From the NCBI GenBank assembly GCA_038204185.1, contig JBBRDE010000246.1:1-8621 (forward strand): 8,621 nt of DNA, in the 5' to 3' direction. The notes beneath the pieces are model-generated. The model saw only the letters and a program-made list of their open reading frames with translations, was not told the origin of the DNA and searched no databases. Both the position numbers and the translations under genes were made by a program. Positions 1-6,341 of this stretch are shown piece after piece. This stretch comes from Salmonirosea sp038204185. Lineage in GTDB: Bacteria; Bacteroidota; Bacteroidia; Cytophagales; Spirosomataceae. The stretch's first letter is position 1, and each line of letters opens with the position of its first letter.

Positions 1-102
1 ATCCTTCTCAAGTCGCCACCTTTGCGGTTCCTGAGCAGGGAGTCCGTGAGCTAAAAGCAGGCATAGCCAGAGCCAGCATACTATATTAAGCAATGAGTTC
101 AT
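1..102 (-). CDS. Exported protein, N-terminus only; probable START-domain lipid-binding protein
   Basis: An open frame of 34 codons starts at 102 and runs off the window at position 1. Its ATG overlaps the TGA of the upstream reductase gene (ATGA), so it is translationally coupled to that operon. The start MNSLLNIVC is followed by a hydrophobic run (WLWLCLLLAHGLPA) and then QEP, which is a clear signal peptide with likely cleavage after the Ala before Gln. The first mature residues, QRWRLEKD, match the way secreted START-domain proteins of Bacteroidota usually begin (W-x-L-x-K-D, normally followed by D-G-I-x-V-Y-T-R). The START assignment rests only on that short match and is inference; the signal peptide and the coupling are directly visible. 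If correct, the product would bind a hydrophobic ligand in the periplasm, which suits a lipid-making operon. The frame is too short for gene callers that require a full ORF. Confidence 0.6.
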   Translation of the reverse strand, partial: MNSLLNIVCWLWLCLLLAHGLPAQEPQRWRLEKD

Positions 103-1109
103 AATTCTTGATCGTAAGGGAGCCAGGGAGCCTGCTCCTGTTGCGCAAGGTAAGCCCGTACCCCACCCTGCCGCTTAATCCAGTCAGCCAGTACCGGCAA
201 GGTAGTCCTGAAAGTGTACCGCGATGTAAACCCTAGTCCGCTGCGGATAGCCGATGTATCCAGCACTGCGGATTGTGTAAGGCTTTCCAGGGAAAAACGG
301 GTAAGAGAGGTTTTTAATGGTAGATGATCGTAAAGGTTGACTAGTAGCTTTAGCCATCCGTCAGGTACTTGCCGAACCGTAACCACATTATCCGAAAGCC
401 CTGACAATAGTTCAACTACTACCTCCCGTAGCGAATAGACCGGCTCATCAGCTATGTTGAAAATTTGGAGCGCAGGGCAGGGCTTCTGTTCCAGAAACAG
501 CATAGCAGCCTGGGCCAGATTGTCTACATGAGTGAGTGAGGTACGGGTGGCTCTCTCAACCGGACACACAATGGTGTTTCTCCGTAGTAGCTTAAGCAGG
601 CGGGGTAGTAGCACCCGGTCGCCTACTCCGTAGATGGCTCTCGGCCGTAAAACCAGGGTATGTCCGTAGTTTCCTCTTTCGCTCAGGACTACCTTTTCCG
701 CAAGTAGTTTGGAAAGGCCGTATGGGCTAAGCAGCGGATCGGGGATAGCCTCATGCTCCCCGGCCGCCTCGGGGCCAAATCGGTAGACCGACGACGACGA
801 TATTTGAACAAAGTGGGAGCAATTGCAGGCTGCCCGTAGTACATGCCTGGTACCCTCGACATTGGCAGCATACAGGCGGTCGGAAGTGGCTGTATCGGAA
901 GCCAGCGCAGCCGCATGTATACAGGCATCAGCGCTGAACAAGGGCAATGGCTGGGTTATGTCGGCCGGCAGGTACTCAGCGTATTCGAGCAGATTGGGCG
1001 GAGGAGTGCGTCGCCTACCGGTTGCCAGCACAGTATGCCCAGCTTTGGTTAGTTGGCGTACCAGAGTAGCACCAACAAATCCGGTTGCTCCGGTCACGAC
1101 AATCTTCAT
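99..1109 (-). CDS. NAD(P)-dependent SDR / epimerase-family reductase, OleD-like
   Basis: An extended short-chain dehydrogenase of 336 aa. The Rossmann dinucleotide motif TGATGFVG is at residues 6-13, HAAA at 65-68, the catalytic Ser region QISSSSVY at 102-109, and the Y-x-x-x-K pair is Tyr130/Lys134 (YGLSK). RPRAIYGVGD (155-164) and THVDNLAQA (193-201) are the substrate-domain motifs of the 3-beta-HSD/OleD branch. OleD proteins reduce the 2-alkyl-3-ketoacid made by OleA to a 2-alkyl-3-hydroxyacid with NADPH, and the length fits (about 330-340 aa). The start overlaps the stop of the AMP-ligase gene by 4 nt (ATGA), and its own stop overlaps the next start. SDR identity is certain. The OleD role comes from the OleA- and OleC-like neighbours and could instead be reduction or epimerisation of another acyl or sugar substrate. 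Confidence 0.93.
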   Translation of the reverse strand: MKIVVTGATGFVGATLVRQLTKAGHTVLATGRRRTPPPNLLEYAEYLPADITQPLPLFSADACIHAAALASDTATSDRLYAANVEGTRHVLRAACNCSHFVQISSSSVYRFGPEAAGEHEAIPDPLLSPYGLSKLLAEKVVLSERGNYGHTLVLRPRAIYGVGDRVLLPRLLKLLRRNTIVCPVERATRTSLTHVDNLAQAAMLFLEQKPCPALQIFNIADEPVYSLREVVVELLSGLSDNVVTVRQVPDGWLKLLVNLYDHLPLKTSLTRFSLESLTQSAVLDTSAIRSGLGFTSRYTFRTTLPVLADWIKRQGGVRAYLAQQEQAPWLPYDQEL

Positions 1110-2641
1110 AGGTTTTGTGCAATTTGTTTTGTTAGTGTCTGCCGGTCTACTTTCTGTTGTCTGCCCTTACGCGGAATCTTTCTGAACAAGATTTCGTCGG
1201 GCATTGCTTCCCGGTCAATACGGTAGGGGTCGGAGCGTAGTGCCTGGTAGAGCCAGGATGCACTGCGGGCAACGGTGGATTCAACCACCAGGTACACCCG
1301 CTCGTCGTGAAGTACCTGATCGTAGATACCTACCATGACTGCTTCGTCCACACCGGGAATTTTTTTGATAGTTGCTTCGTAAAGGGCAGGGTAAATATTA
1401 GTATTTCGACGTATCAGCATTTCTTTTTTTCGGCCATGAAGGATCAGGTTACCGGCCTCGTCCAGATCACCCAGGTCGCCCGTTGCAAAAAATGCCGGCT
1501 GGCCTGTTTCGTGAAAATACCTCCTGAACAGCTGTCCGGAGCGGAGGAAGATTTCACCGTCATCAGCGATCTTGATTTCTACACCTTCTACGGGCTTACC
1601 CAGCAGATCTCCCGCTCCGGTAAAGGCAATTTTTTCGCTCCCCTGTACAGTGCATACCAGCAGGTGCTCGGTCATTCCGTAAGTGCAGGTAATACGGAGC
1701 TGAGGCGGGCTCACCCGTTGCAGACGACTGATAAATGCAGGATGAACGGGAGCCGAGCCCAGTAACACGTGTCTTAACGTATCTGGTAGTTTACATCCGT
1801 TCTTCTCACAGTAGGTAACCAATGGTAGGTACTCGCAGGGAGGCCCAAAGAGCGTTGTGATGTGGTGTTCCTGCAAAACGCGCAGGCGATCCTGCGGACC
1901 AAGTTTCTCCGGCCAAAGGTAAACCGGCATCTGATTGGCTATACCCAGAAGCAGAAAATGGGGCAGGTGCGTTGCGAGCCGTTCGTTGGGCCCTATTTGC
2001 AAAAGCTCGCCCAAGAGCCTGATGCTGGCTTGAAGCGAGTCGTGGGTATGTACCACGCCTTTGGGCTCCTGTAGGGTGCCCGACGTGTAGGTAATCAAAA
2101 ACTCTGCGTCGGAGGCTGCTGTTTGTAGCTGTACAGGTTCTCGTAGACCACTCAATAGTCGGTGGACAGAAATATGACGCTGCCAAATCGGTAGACCTGG
2201 CCCTGAGCTAACCACTGTTACCCCCGGCAGCCGGGGGACGTAGACAGGTTTTGAGGCCCAGCGAAGATAAGCCCAGCGAACAAGCGGATGTTCCTGCAGG
2301 AATAGCAGTCTGGTATCAATCAACAGAAAAGAAGGGTTTAACTGCCTTACCTTAGCGGCAAAGAGCTCGGGCCCCATATCGGGATCGATGATCGCCACCG
2401 TTACACGCAGGGGCATCAGGGCATAAATCAGGCGCAGGAAATCAGGGCCAGGGGGTACAATCAGCATGACTACACTACCTTGCCGCAGCCCTTCTGCTTC
2501 CAGCTTCCGGGCCAGGTGCAGGCTATCATCAAGCAACCGCCTGACGGTAATTTCTGACTGATAACCCAGCAGTATAGGTTGGTCGGGGCGGTCTGTGGCA
2601 AGAGTACGCAGTGGGGCGAGTAATGGCGAATCGTACAGCAT
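1106..2641 (-). CDS. AMP-forming acyl ligase family enzyme, OleC (beta-lactone synthetase)-like
   Basis: A member of the ANL (acyl-CoA synthetase / adenylation) superfamily, 511 aa. The phosphate-binding loop ITYTSGT...EPKGV is at residues 183-196, the A5 motif YGMTE at 321-325, the ribose-binding Asp is D389 in ATGDL, the hinge GRKKEMLIR is at 403-411, and the C-terminal catalytic Lys is probably K497 in RQQKVDR. No carrier-protein, reductase or condensation domain is fused. In olefin and beta-lactone pathways OleC adenylates a 2-alkyl-3-hydroxyacid and closes it to a beta-lactone. That role is inferred here because the gene sits between OleA- and OleD-like genes. A plain fatty acyl-CoA or acyl-AMP ligase is the main alternative. 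The start lies 3 nt after the ketosynthase stop and the stop overlaps the reductase start by 4 nt, so translation is coupled. The protein seems somewhat shorter than well-studied OleC enzymes. Confidence 0.93.
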   Translation of the reverse strand: MLYDSPLLAPLRTLATDRPDQPILLGYQSEITVRRLLDDSLHLARKLEAEGLRQGSVVMLIVPPGPDFLRLIYALMPLRVTVAIIDPDMGPELFAAKVRQLNPSFLLIDTRLLFLQEHPLVRWAYLRWASKPVYVPRLPGVTVVSSGPGLPIWQRHISVHRLLSGLREPVQLQTAASDAEFLITYTSGTLQEPKGVVHTHDSLQASIRLLGELLQIGPNERLATHLPHFLLLGIANQMPVYLWPEKLGPQDRLRVLQEHHITTLFGPPCEYLPLVTYCEKNGCKLPDTLRHVLLGSAPVHPAFISRLQRVSPPQLRITCTYGMTEHLLVCTVQGSEKIAFTGAGDLLGKPVEGVEIKIADDGEIFLRSGQLFRRYFHETGQPAFFATGDLGDLDEAGNLILHGRKKEMLIRRNTNIYPALYEATIKKIPGVDEAVMVGIYDQVLHDERVYLVVESTVARSASWLYQALRSDPYRIDREAMPDEILFRKIPRKGRQQKVDRQTLTKQIAQNL

Positions 2642-2644
2642 ACG

Positions 2645-3640
2645 CTACCAGATGGCAAGTTGTAGTGAAATACTGATGCCGGAGGCGAGGCCAATGATCA
2701 TGATTTTCTGACCGTGCTTCAGTACCCCTTCCTCTTGGGCAAGATACATACTCAGCGGTATGGAAGCCGAAGCCGTGTTGCCGTACTGACTTACGATCCG
2801 GTAAAACCGATTAACAGGTATGCCTATATGGTGCGCTACCAGATCGAACGAGTTTTTGGAAACCTGGTGGGTAAAGACGTGGTCGATATCCTCTGCCCGC
2901 CATCCACTGGCTGCAAAACACTCGTCGAATATAGCACCTTTCTCCCTTATAAACACGTCCCGCAATTCGGCCGTGTGGCCTTCAAAAAACATCTTCTCCG
3001 GGCTGTGTGGAAACATAGAGCCTCCTCCCGGTATAGTGCATAGGTTCCAGTATTGACCCAAAGAAGTCATAGTCTGGTAAACAAAACCGGTTTCATCGGC
3101 ACTGACTTCCAGGAGAGCGGCCGCACCCGCATCACCCAGGCTGAATCCTGCTAGCCGGTTCGGCAACTCGTCAGGTCCATCAACATTGAACTGAATGGCA
3201 TGATGTAGGATTTCGCCGGTAGTAACCAAAACACGCCGAAACTGGCCGCTTAAGATCAGGGAAGATCCCAGCTGTAGAGCAGTTACGAAGCTATTACATG
3301 CGTTTTTGACATCGAAGACTGCGCAGTTCAGGCCTAGCTTACTCTGGACGATATTAGCCGTAGCGGGCTCGATAAGATCACTTGACGCAGCCGCAAAAAT
3401 CAGACAGTCGATCGAGCCCGGTTCCTGATCTTTCAAAATCTTCCGGGCCGCCTCCGCAGCCAGGTCGGAGCATTGAACCCCCGGCTCAGCATACCGACGA
3501 GACTGAACACCGAACAAACGCTCGAGGCAGCCGGTCGGTAAGACGGCCCGGTGCCGATTCACCCGCTCTTCCACCTCTAGGCTACTGACTTGGGTAGGCG
3601 GTGCATAGCCTGCAATACGGCTGATCTTTATCCTTTTCAT
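2645..3640 (-). CDS. 3-oxoacyl-ACP synthase III / thiolase-fold condensing enzyme, OleA-like
   Basis: A ketosynthase III-fold protein of 331 aa. The nucleophile is Cys115 in KNACNSF, with His258 (FTHQVSKNSFD) and Asn288 (QYGNTASASIP) completing the Cys-His-Asn triad; the GDAGAAALL loop at 169-177 and the terminal IIGLASGIS (315-323) are also typical. Glu91 in the stretch DLIEPATANIVQ corresponds to the OleA glutamate that reaches into the partner subunit's active site (Glu117 in Xanthomonas OleA, in an LEPSTA context). FabH lacks this residue. The His-Asn spacing of 30 and Cys-His spacing of 143 closely match OleA (30 and 142). OleA joins two acyl-CoAs head to head by a non-decarboxylative Claisen condensation. 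The gene overlaps the diiron oxygenase stop by 4 nt (ATGA). The KAS III fold is certain and the OleA subclass is likely. The substrates are not visible from sequence. Confidence 0.94.
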   Translation of the reverse strand: MKRIKISRIAGYAPPTQVSSLEVEERVNRHRAVLPTGCLERLFGVQSRRYAEPGVQCSDLAAEAARKILKDQEPGSIDCLIFAAASSDLIEPATANIVQSKLGLNCAVFDVKNACNSFVTALQLGSSLILSGQFRRVLVTTGEILHHAIQFNVDGPDELPNRLAGFSLGDAGAAALLEVSADETGFVYQTMTSLGQYWNLCTIPGGGSMFPHSPEKMFFEGHTAELRDVFIREKGAIFDECFAASGWRAEDIDHVFTHQVSKNSFDLVAHHIGIPVNRFYRIVSQYGNTASASIPLSMYLAQEEGVLKHGQKIMIIGLASGISISLQLAIW

Positions 3641-4542
3641 ACGTTTGCGCTCATTAGTTTACGCCACGCCCACCGTGTCATCCAGTTAAAACCGTTCCAC
3701 TCGTTTACGAAACTAATGATGTCGCTCAGACACGACTCCCCGAATTTATGCTGGAAGTGCCGCTGCGCTTTTCGACACACCCGGTGGGCATCCGGTACGC
3801 CAATGCGCTCAAATATCTGGGGTTTTACATACAGCGTGCGCATAAAGTAAAGATTGAGCAGCACCACGTAGCTATAAAGCGTCCGGCGCATAAAACCGGC
3901 CTTACCCGTGTATCGCTGAAGGAGCATTTTGGTAAACAGGATGTGCCGGGCCTCTTCAATGTTGTGTAGCTCCGAAACCTTACGCAGCACACAGTACACC
4001 GCCGGGTTCTTGCGGAGGTGGTCGCCGTATACATCGGCCATATATTCCACTGAAATACCCGACAGGAACACCAGATCGGCCGGCATGAACCGCACCGTAA
4101 ACTTACCGACCACCCTATGCAAGAAGGTAGGTGTGATCGGGTCGCCGTTCAGGTGGCCGATAGTCATCGAGAACATCTCCTGGTGGCGGAACTCTTCAAT
4201 TAGTTCACGCAGTAAAAATTTATATTCCAGATCCAGGGGCGACAGATCCAGGATATAGCGGTTCATAAACAAGCAGAAAAGCCCCTCGCTCCAGGCGTAA
4301 GAATACATTACCTGAACCACTTCATGGCGGGCTAGGTCCTGCTTTTGTTGTTCGGTTAGTGCCTCGTACTCGGGAAGTCCCGCCAACGAAACAAGTGCCG
4401 TCGGCAGAAAAATGTCGTTGGCAGTCGGTGGAATCTGCCAGGGCACAAAACTTTCCGGCAATAGAGGCTTTTCTTTGCTGATCCTGATTAGTCGCTCAAT
4501 TTGCGCTACCTGGCTCATGGGCTGTGAACTATTGGCGGTCAT
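3637..4542 (-). CDS. AurF-type diiron oxygenase, first gene of the operon
   Basis: A ferritin-like all-helical diiron protein of 301 aa. A full set of AurF-style ligands can be placed: Glu86 (YAWSEGLF), Glu117 and His120 (E-x-x-H in IEEFRHQ), Glu166 (ISVEYMAD), and His193, Glu197 and His200 (H-x-x-x-E-x-x-H in ELHNIEEARH). The seven-ligand pattern and the 27-residue and HxxxExxH spacings match AurF (E101, E136, H139, E196, H223, E227, H230). AurF and CmlI oxidise aryl amines to nitro groups, but relatives use other substrates, so the reaction here is unknown. The gene opens an operon with OleA-, OleC- and OleD-like genes and overlaps the first by 4 nt, which suggests oxidation of an acyl precursor or of the lipid product. 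The start has no Shine-Dalgarno, only an A-rich leader, as is common in Bacteroidota. Met9 is an alternative start. Confidence 0.9.
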   Translation of the reverse strand: MTANSSQPMSQVAQIERLIRISKEKPLLPESFVPWQIPPTANDIFLPTALVSLAGLPEYEALTEQQKQDLARHEVVQVMYSYAWSEGLFCLFMNRYILDLSPLDLEYKFLLRELIEEFRHQEMFSMTIGHLNGDPITPTFLHRVVGKFTVRFMPADLVFLSGISVEYMADVYGDHLRKNPAVYCVLRKVSELHNIEEARHILFTKMLLQRYTGKAGFMRRTLYSYVVLLNLYFMRTLYVKPQIFERIGVPDAHRVCRKAQRHFQHKFGESCLSDIISFVNEWNGFNWMTRWAWRKLMSANV

Positions 4543-4821
4543 ATTTTTTGGGTGTTTGCATGGTTAGCCTGTGTACTTGTTGACGGCCAACAGTACCCGG
4601 TTTAGTAAGCATAAAGATATGGGAATGTATTATTTCCACTGCGATTCAATTTGTCTACGGCAGCGTTGAGTTTAGCAAAGGCAGGATTTATCGGTTAATA
4701 GGTAAGCAGGTACCACCTTACTAGCGGCCATTTTTTTGAGTGCCCGCTCTTCAATAGACTGTACCAAAGTTATGTGTCCCGTCAGGATGATTAGAAGGAT
4801 TTTCTAGAAATAGATGCTATT
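4543..4821. other. Intergenic region upstream of the diiron oxygenase operon
   Basis: About 280 bp without a convincing gene. It must hold the operon promoter unless transcription comes from the IS side. On the minus strand TATCTTTA (complement of 4612-4619) is one base off the Bacteroidota -7 consensus TAnnTTTG and lies about 70 nt before the start codon, but I see no TTG-type -33 element at the right spacing, so it is only a weak candidate. A 20-bp imperfect dyad at 4702-4721 (GTAAGCAGGT / ACCACCTTAC, 8 of 10 arm positions pairing around GGTACC) could be an operator. No terminator hairpin with a T-run was seen after the truncated gene that ends at 4822. Confidence 0.4.
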
Positions 4822-4941
4822 TTAGCCAAAGGGAATGGAAATTTGAACGGTATCATTTTCTTTTAGTGGCCTAAAAAACTTCTTTTTCTGAATGGATCCT
4901 GTCCCCCCCAGTACTTCGTAGTCTTCCCCATCGTCAAGTTG
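4822..4941 (-). pseudogene. C-terminal remnant of an unidentified gene, cut by the IS element
   Basis: Forty codons read open from the IS boundary to TAA at 4822-4824, giving QLDDGEDYEVLGG, then TGSIQKKKFFRPL, then KENDTVQISIPFG. The composition (acidic start, basic middle, amphipathic end) looks like the tail of a real protein rather than random frame. I do not recognise the family. The frame also stays open through the IS inverted repeat to an ATG at 4978-4980 inside orfB, making a 52-codon chimeric ORF that begins MSVKSVKLFQGDT. Whether that is translated is unknown. The DNA to the right of the IS does not continue the gene: rejoining the flanks puts TGA just before CTT-GAC. The rest of the gene has therefore been lost or moved, or this stretch was never a gene. 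Confidence 0.4.
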
Positions 4942-4966
4942 TGTATCTCCCTGAAATAGCTTGACA
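4942..4966 (-). repeat. IS terminal inverted repeat (orfB end)
   Basis: The plus strand reads TGTATCTCCCTGAAATAG followed by CTTGACA. Its reverse complement matches 6342-6366 except for one base (A versus C after the GGG). It defines the left tip of the IS. Confidence 0.85.
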
Positions 4967-5479
4967 GATTTAACACTCATTTAGGGTGACAAATATACTT
5001 TCCTTTTCTTGGGCTTTTTCCATACTCCGGGGTTTGCGTTTCCGCCATCGGTGCCCTAATTCGCCCTCCATTTGGTGAGCCTGAGCAGGGGTGTAATAGT
5101 TGCAACTACCGTGAGGACGCAGGTTATTATAATTAACAACGGCCCGACTAATGGCTTCTTCAGCTGCTTCAAATGTGACAAACCCCCGGTTTCGTAGCAT
5201 GTCCTCTTTGATCGTTCGGTTAACCCGTTCAGCCAGGGCATTCTCGTAGGGATCGCCATTTTGGGTCATGCTAATCGCGACTTTATGTTGCTCCAATAGA
5301 CTTATGTAGTCGCGACAGCAGTACTGTACACCCCGATCAGAGTGATGAATAAGGCTACTATGCAAGCGTCCTTTATTTACCTTAAAGGCCATTTTTAGTG
5401 CAGCTATTGGACCTGTAGCTTGTAAAGTTTCGTCTAGTGCCCACCCCACAATCTTACGCGAATAGGCATCGGTAATCAG

Positions 5480-5495
5480 GCCGCTGCGGCGGGCC
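5480..5495. other. GC-rich 16-bp insert that frameshifts orfB
   Basis: GCCGCTGCGGCGGGCC interrupts the conserved FGYLS / LITDAYSRK junction of the transposase. Taken out, the two frames join with no missing or extra codon. Its core (GCGGCGG-purine-CC) is nearly the same as the insert at 5547-5561, while the surrounding IS is much poorer in GC. Confidence 0.65.
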
Positions 5496-5546
5496 ACTCA
5501 AATAGCCAAATCCACGACCAATTAATATATATGTAATGTCACTGAC

Positions 5547-5561
5547 CGCGCGGCGGACCGT
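5547..5561. other. GC-rich 15-bp insert in orfB, in frame
   Basis: CGCGCGGCGGACCGT separates the conserved Trp from VSD at the first catalytic aspartate and adds TVRRA to the protein. IS3-family proteins read L-W-V-S-D-I-T-Y here with nothing between W and V. Placement is ambiguous by one base on either side because of flanking C residues. Confidence 0.6.
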
Positions 5562-5944
5562 CCACAACATATTGGGAGCTAAAAATGTCTTGCCGGGAGT
5601 TAAGTTAGGGTATTTAAAATAACGATGGTGAGACCAGGTAGTCTTCACTCGTCTGCTAGATCGAATAATATGCAATCCGCTATCCCTTAGCAAATTAGCT
5701 AACTTATCACGGCCTATTTTGATCCCATGTTGCTCTCTAAAGTCAGTTAACTGAAAATGCAGCACATCAACCCCAATGGAGGGCAGATCGATGCGTAATC
5801 GCTTGACTTCGGCTATAAGAATAGCTCCTTGCATATCTTCATTTGTATGTCGTTTCTGCATATCATACCAAGCCTGACGGCTTTTCCCAAACAGCCCGCA
5901 GAGCGTCTGCATACCCACTAATGGGTGCTGCCGATTCAGTTCAT

Positions 5945-6325
5945 CTACCGTCTGGGACCAGGCTTTTTTCGGATTGGGATCTTAAATTCATTCTCAGCGA
6001 TAGTGATCATGGTTTCGGCAGCCTCTCGTTTGAGTTTTTCTTGCTCGAGTAGGATCTGGGTCTGAGCTAGTTGTTGTTTGAGCGAGGCAATTTCTTGAGT
6101 TGAAGTCATGATGGGTCGTCGGAATCTGGAGGTAGGGTAATAGCGACGGAGCCGGTAGCGTTGGTAGGCCCGATTCCAAGAGCGAAGAGAAGATAGGGAT
6201 AAATCAAGTTCGGTCAACACCTGCCGCTCCTTAATCACGCCCAGGCGGTATAACTCCTTGACCTGCCATCGAAAAGGGCCGGTTTTGTACTTTTTTTTGA
6301 AATCAATGAAACTGCTGATCTTCAT
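5945..6325 (-). CDS. IS3-family transposase OrfA (helix-turn-helix)
   Basis: A basic protein of 126 aa that binds the IS ends. A helix-turn-helix-like region lies at about residues 15-60 (WQVKELYRLGV ... LSLSSLRSWNRAY). A leucine-rich coiled coil follows at about 78-112 (IASLKQQLAQTQILLEQEKL), as in IS3-family OrfA proteins, where it drives dimer or OrfAB assembly. The C-terminus IRKKPGPRR overlaps the slippery site; most ribosomes end at the TAG at 5945, and some slip to -1 to make OrfAB. It starts 16 bp inside the right-hand inverted repeat. This ORF looks undamaged and could still act as a repressor or partner for related elements, although the fusion product cannot be completed. Confidence 0.88.
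   Translation of the reverse strand: MKISSFIDFKKKYKTGPFRWQVKELYRLGVIKERQVLTELDLSLSSLRSWNRAYQRYRLRRYYPTSRFRRPIMTSTQEIASLKQQLAQTQILLEQEKLKREAAETMITIAENEFKIPIRKKPGPRR
5963..5969 (-). promoter_or_regulatory. Programmed -1 frameshift slippery heptamer between orfA and orfB
   Basis: The minus strand reads A-AAA-AAG in the orfA frame (CGA AAA AAG CCT), the canonical slip site of IS3-family elements. The orfA stop TAG comes five codons later, and the -1 frame is open into orfB (AWSQTVDELNRQHP). I did not identify a stimulatory stem-loop or pseudoknot by eye. Confidence 0.75.
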
Positions 6326-6341
6326 AACTTTACACGATTTG

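Larger units (their letters stand above)
4970..5963 (-). pseudogene. IS3-family transposase OrfB (DDE integrase domain), frameshifted
   Basis: This is the catalytic half of the transposase, normally made as an OrfAB fusion by -1 slippage. The -1 frame is open from the slippery site through HPLVGMQTLCGLFGKSRQAWY. The first catalytic Asp is in VSDITYI (codon 5538-5540), the second in HHSDRGVQY (5336-5338), and the Glu in NALAERVNRTIKED (5228-5230), giving the DD(35)E spacing of the rve integrase core. Two GC-rich inserts spoil it: 15 bp between the conserved Trp and VSD (adds TVRRA in frame), and 16 bp between FGYLS and LITDAYSRK (breaks the frame). Removing both restores the expected family sequence exactly. 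The pieces appear as ORFs at 5454-5918 and 4970-5497; the second one's apparent Met start is an artefact of the insert. The transposase is inactive unless the inserts are sequence errors. Confidence 0.85.

Noticed and set aside
1307..1765. 152-aa plus-strand open frame
   Set aside because: Antisense to the C-terminal half of the AMP-forming enzyme, including its hinge; no coherent motif in the plus-strand protein.
2645..3640. Housekeeping FabH for fatty-acid initiation
   Set aside because: It has the OleA-type glutamate in an EPATA context and is coupled to AMP-ligase, SDR and diiron genes rather than to fab or plsX genes.
4556..4561. Upstream ATG as an earlier start for the diiron oxygenase
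   Set aside because: The ATG just upstream (in CCATGCAAACACCC on the minus strand) is in a different frame from the oxygenase and cannot extend it.
4970..5497. Independent 175-aa integrase gene starting at 5497
   Set aside because: The apparent start codon is inside the 16-bp insert region and the first catalytic Asp lies upstream in the other frame; it is the second half of a broken orfB.
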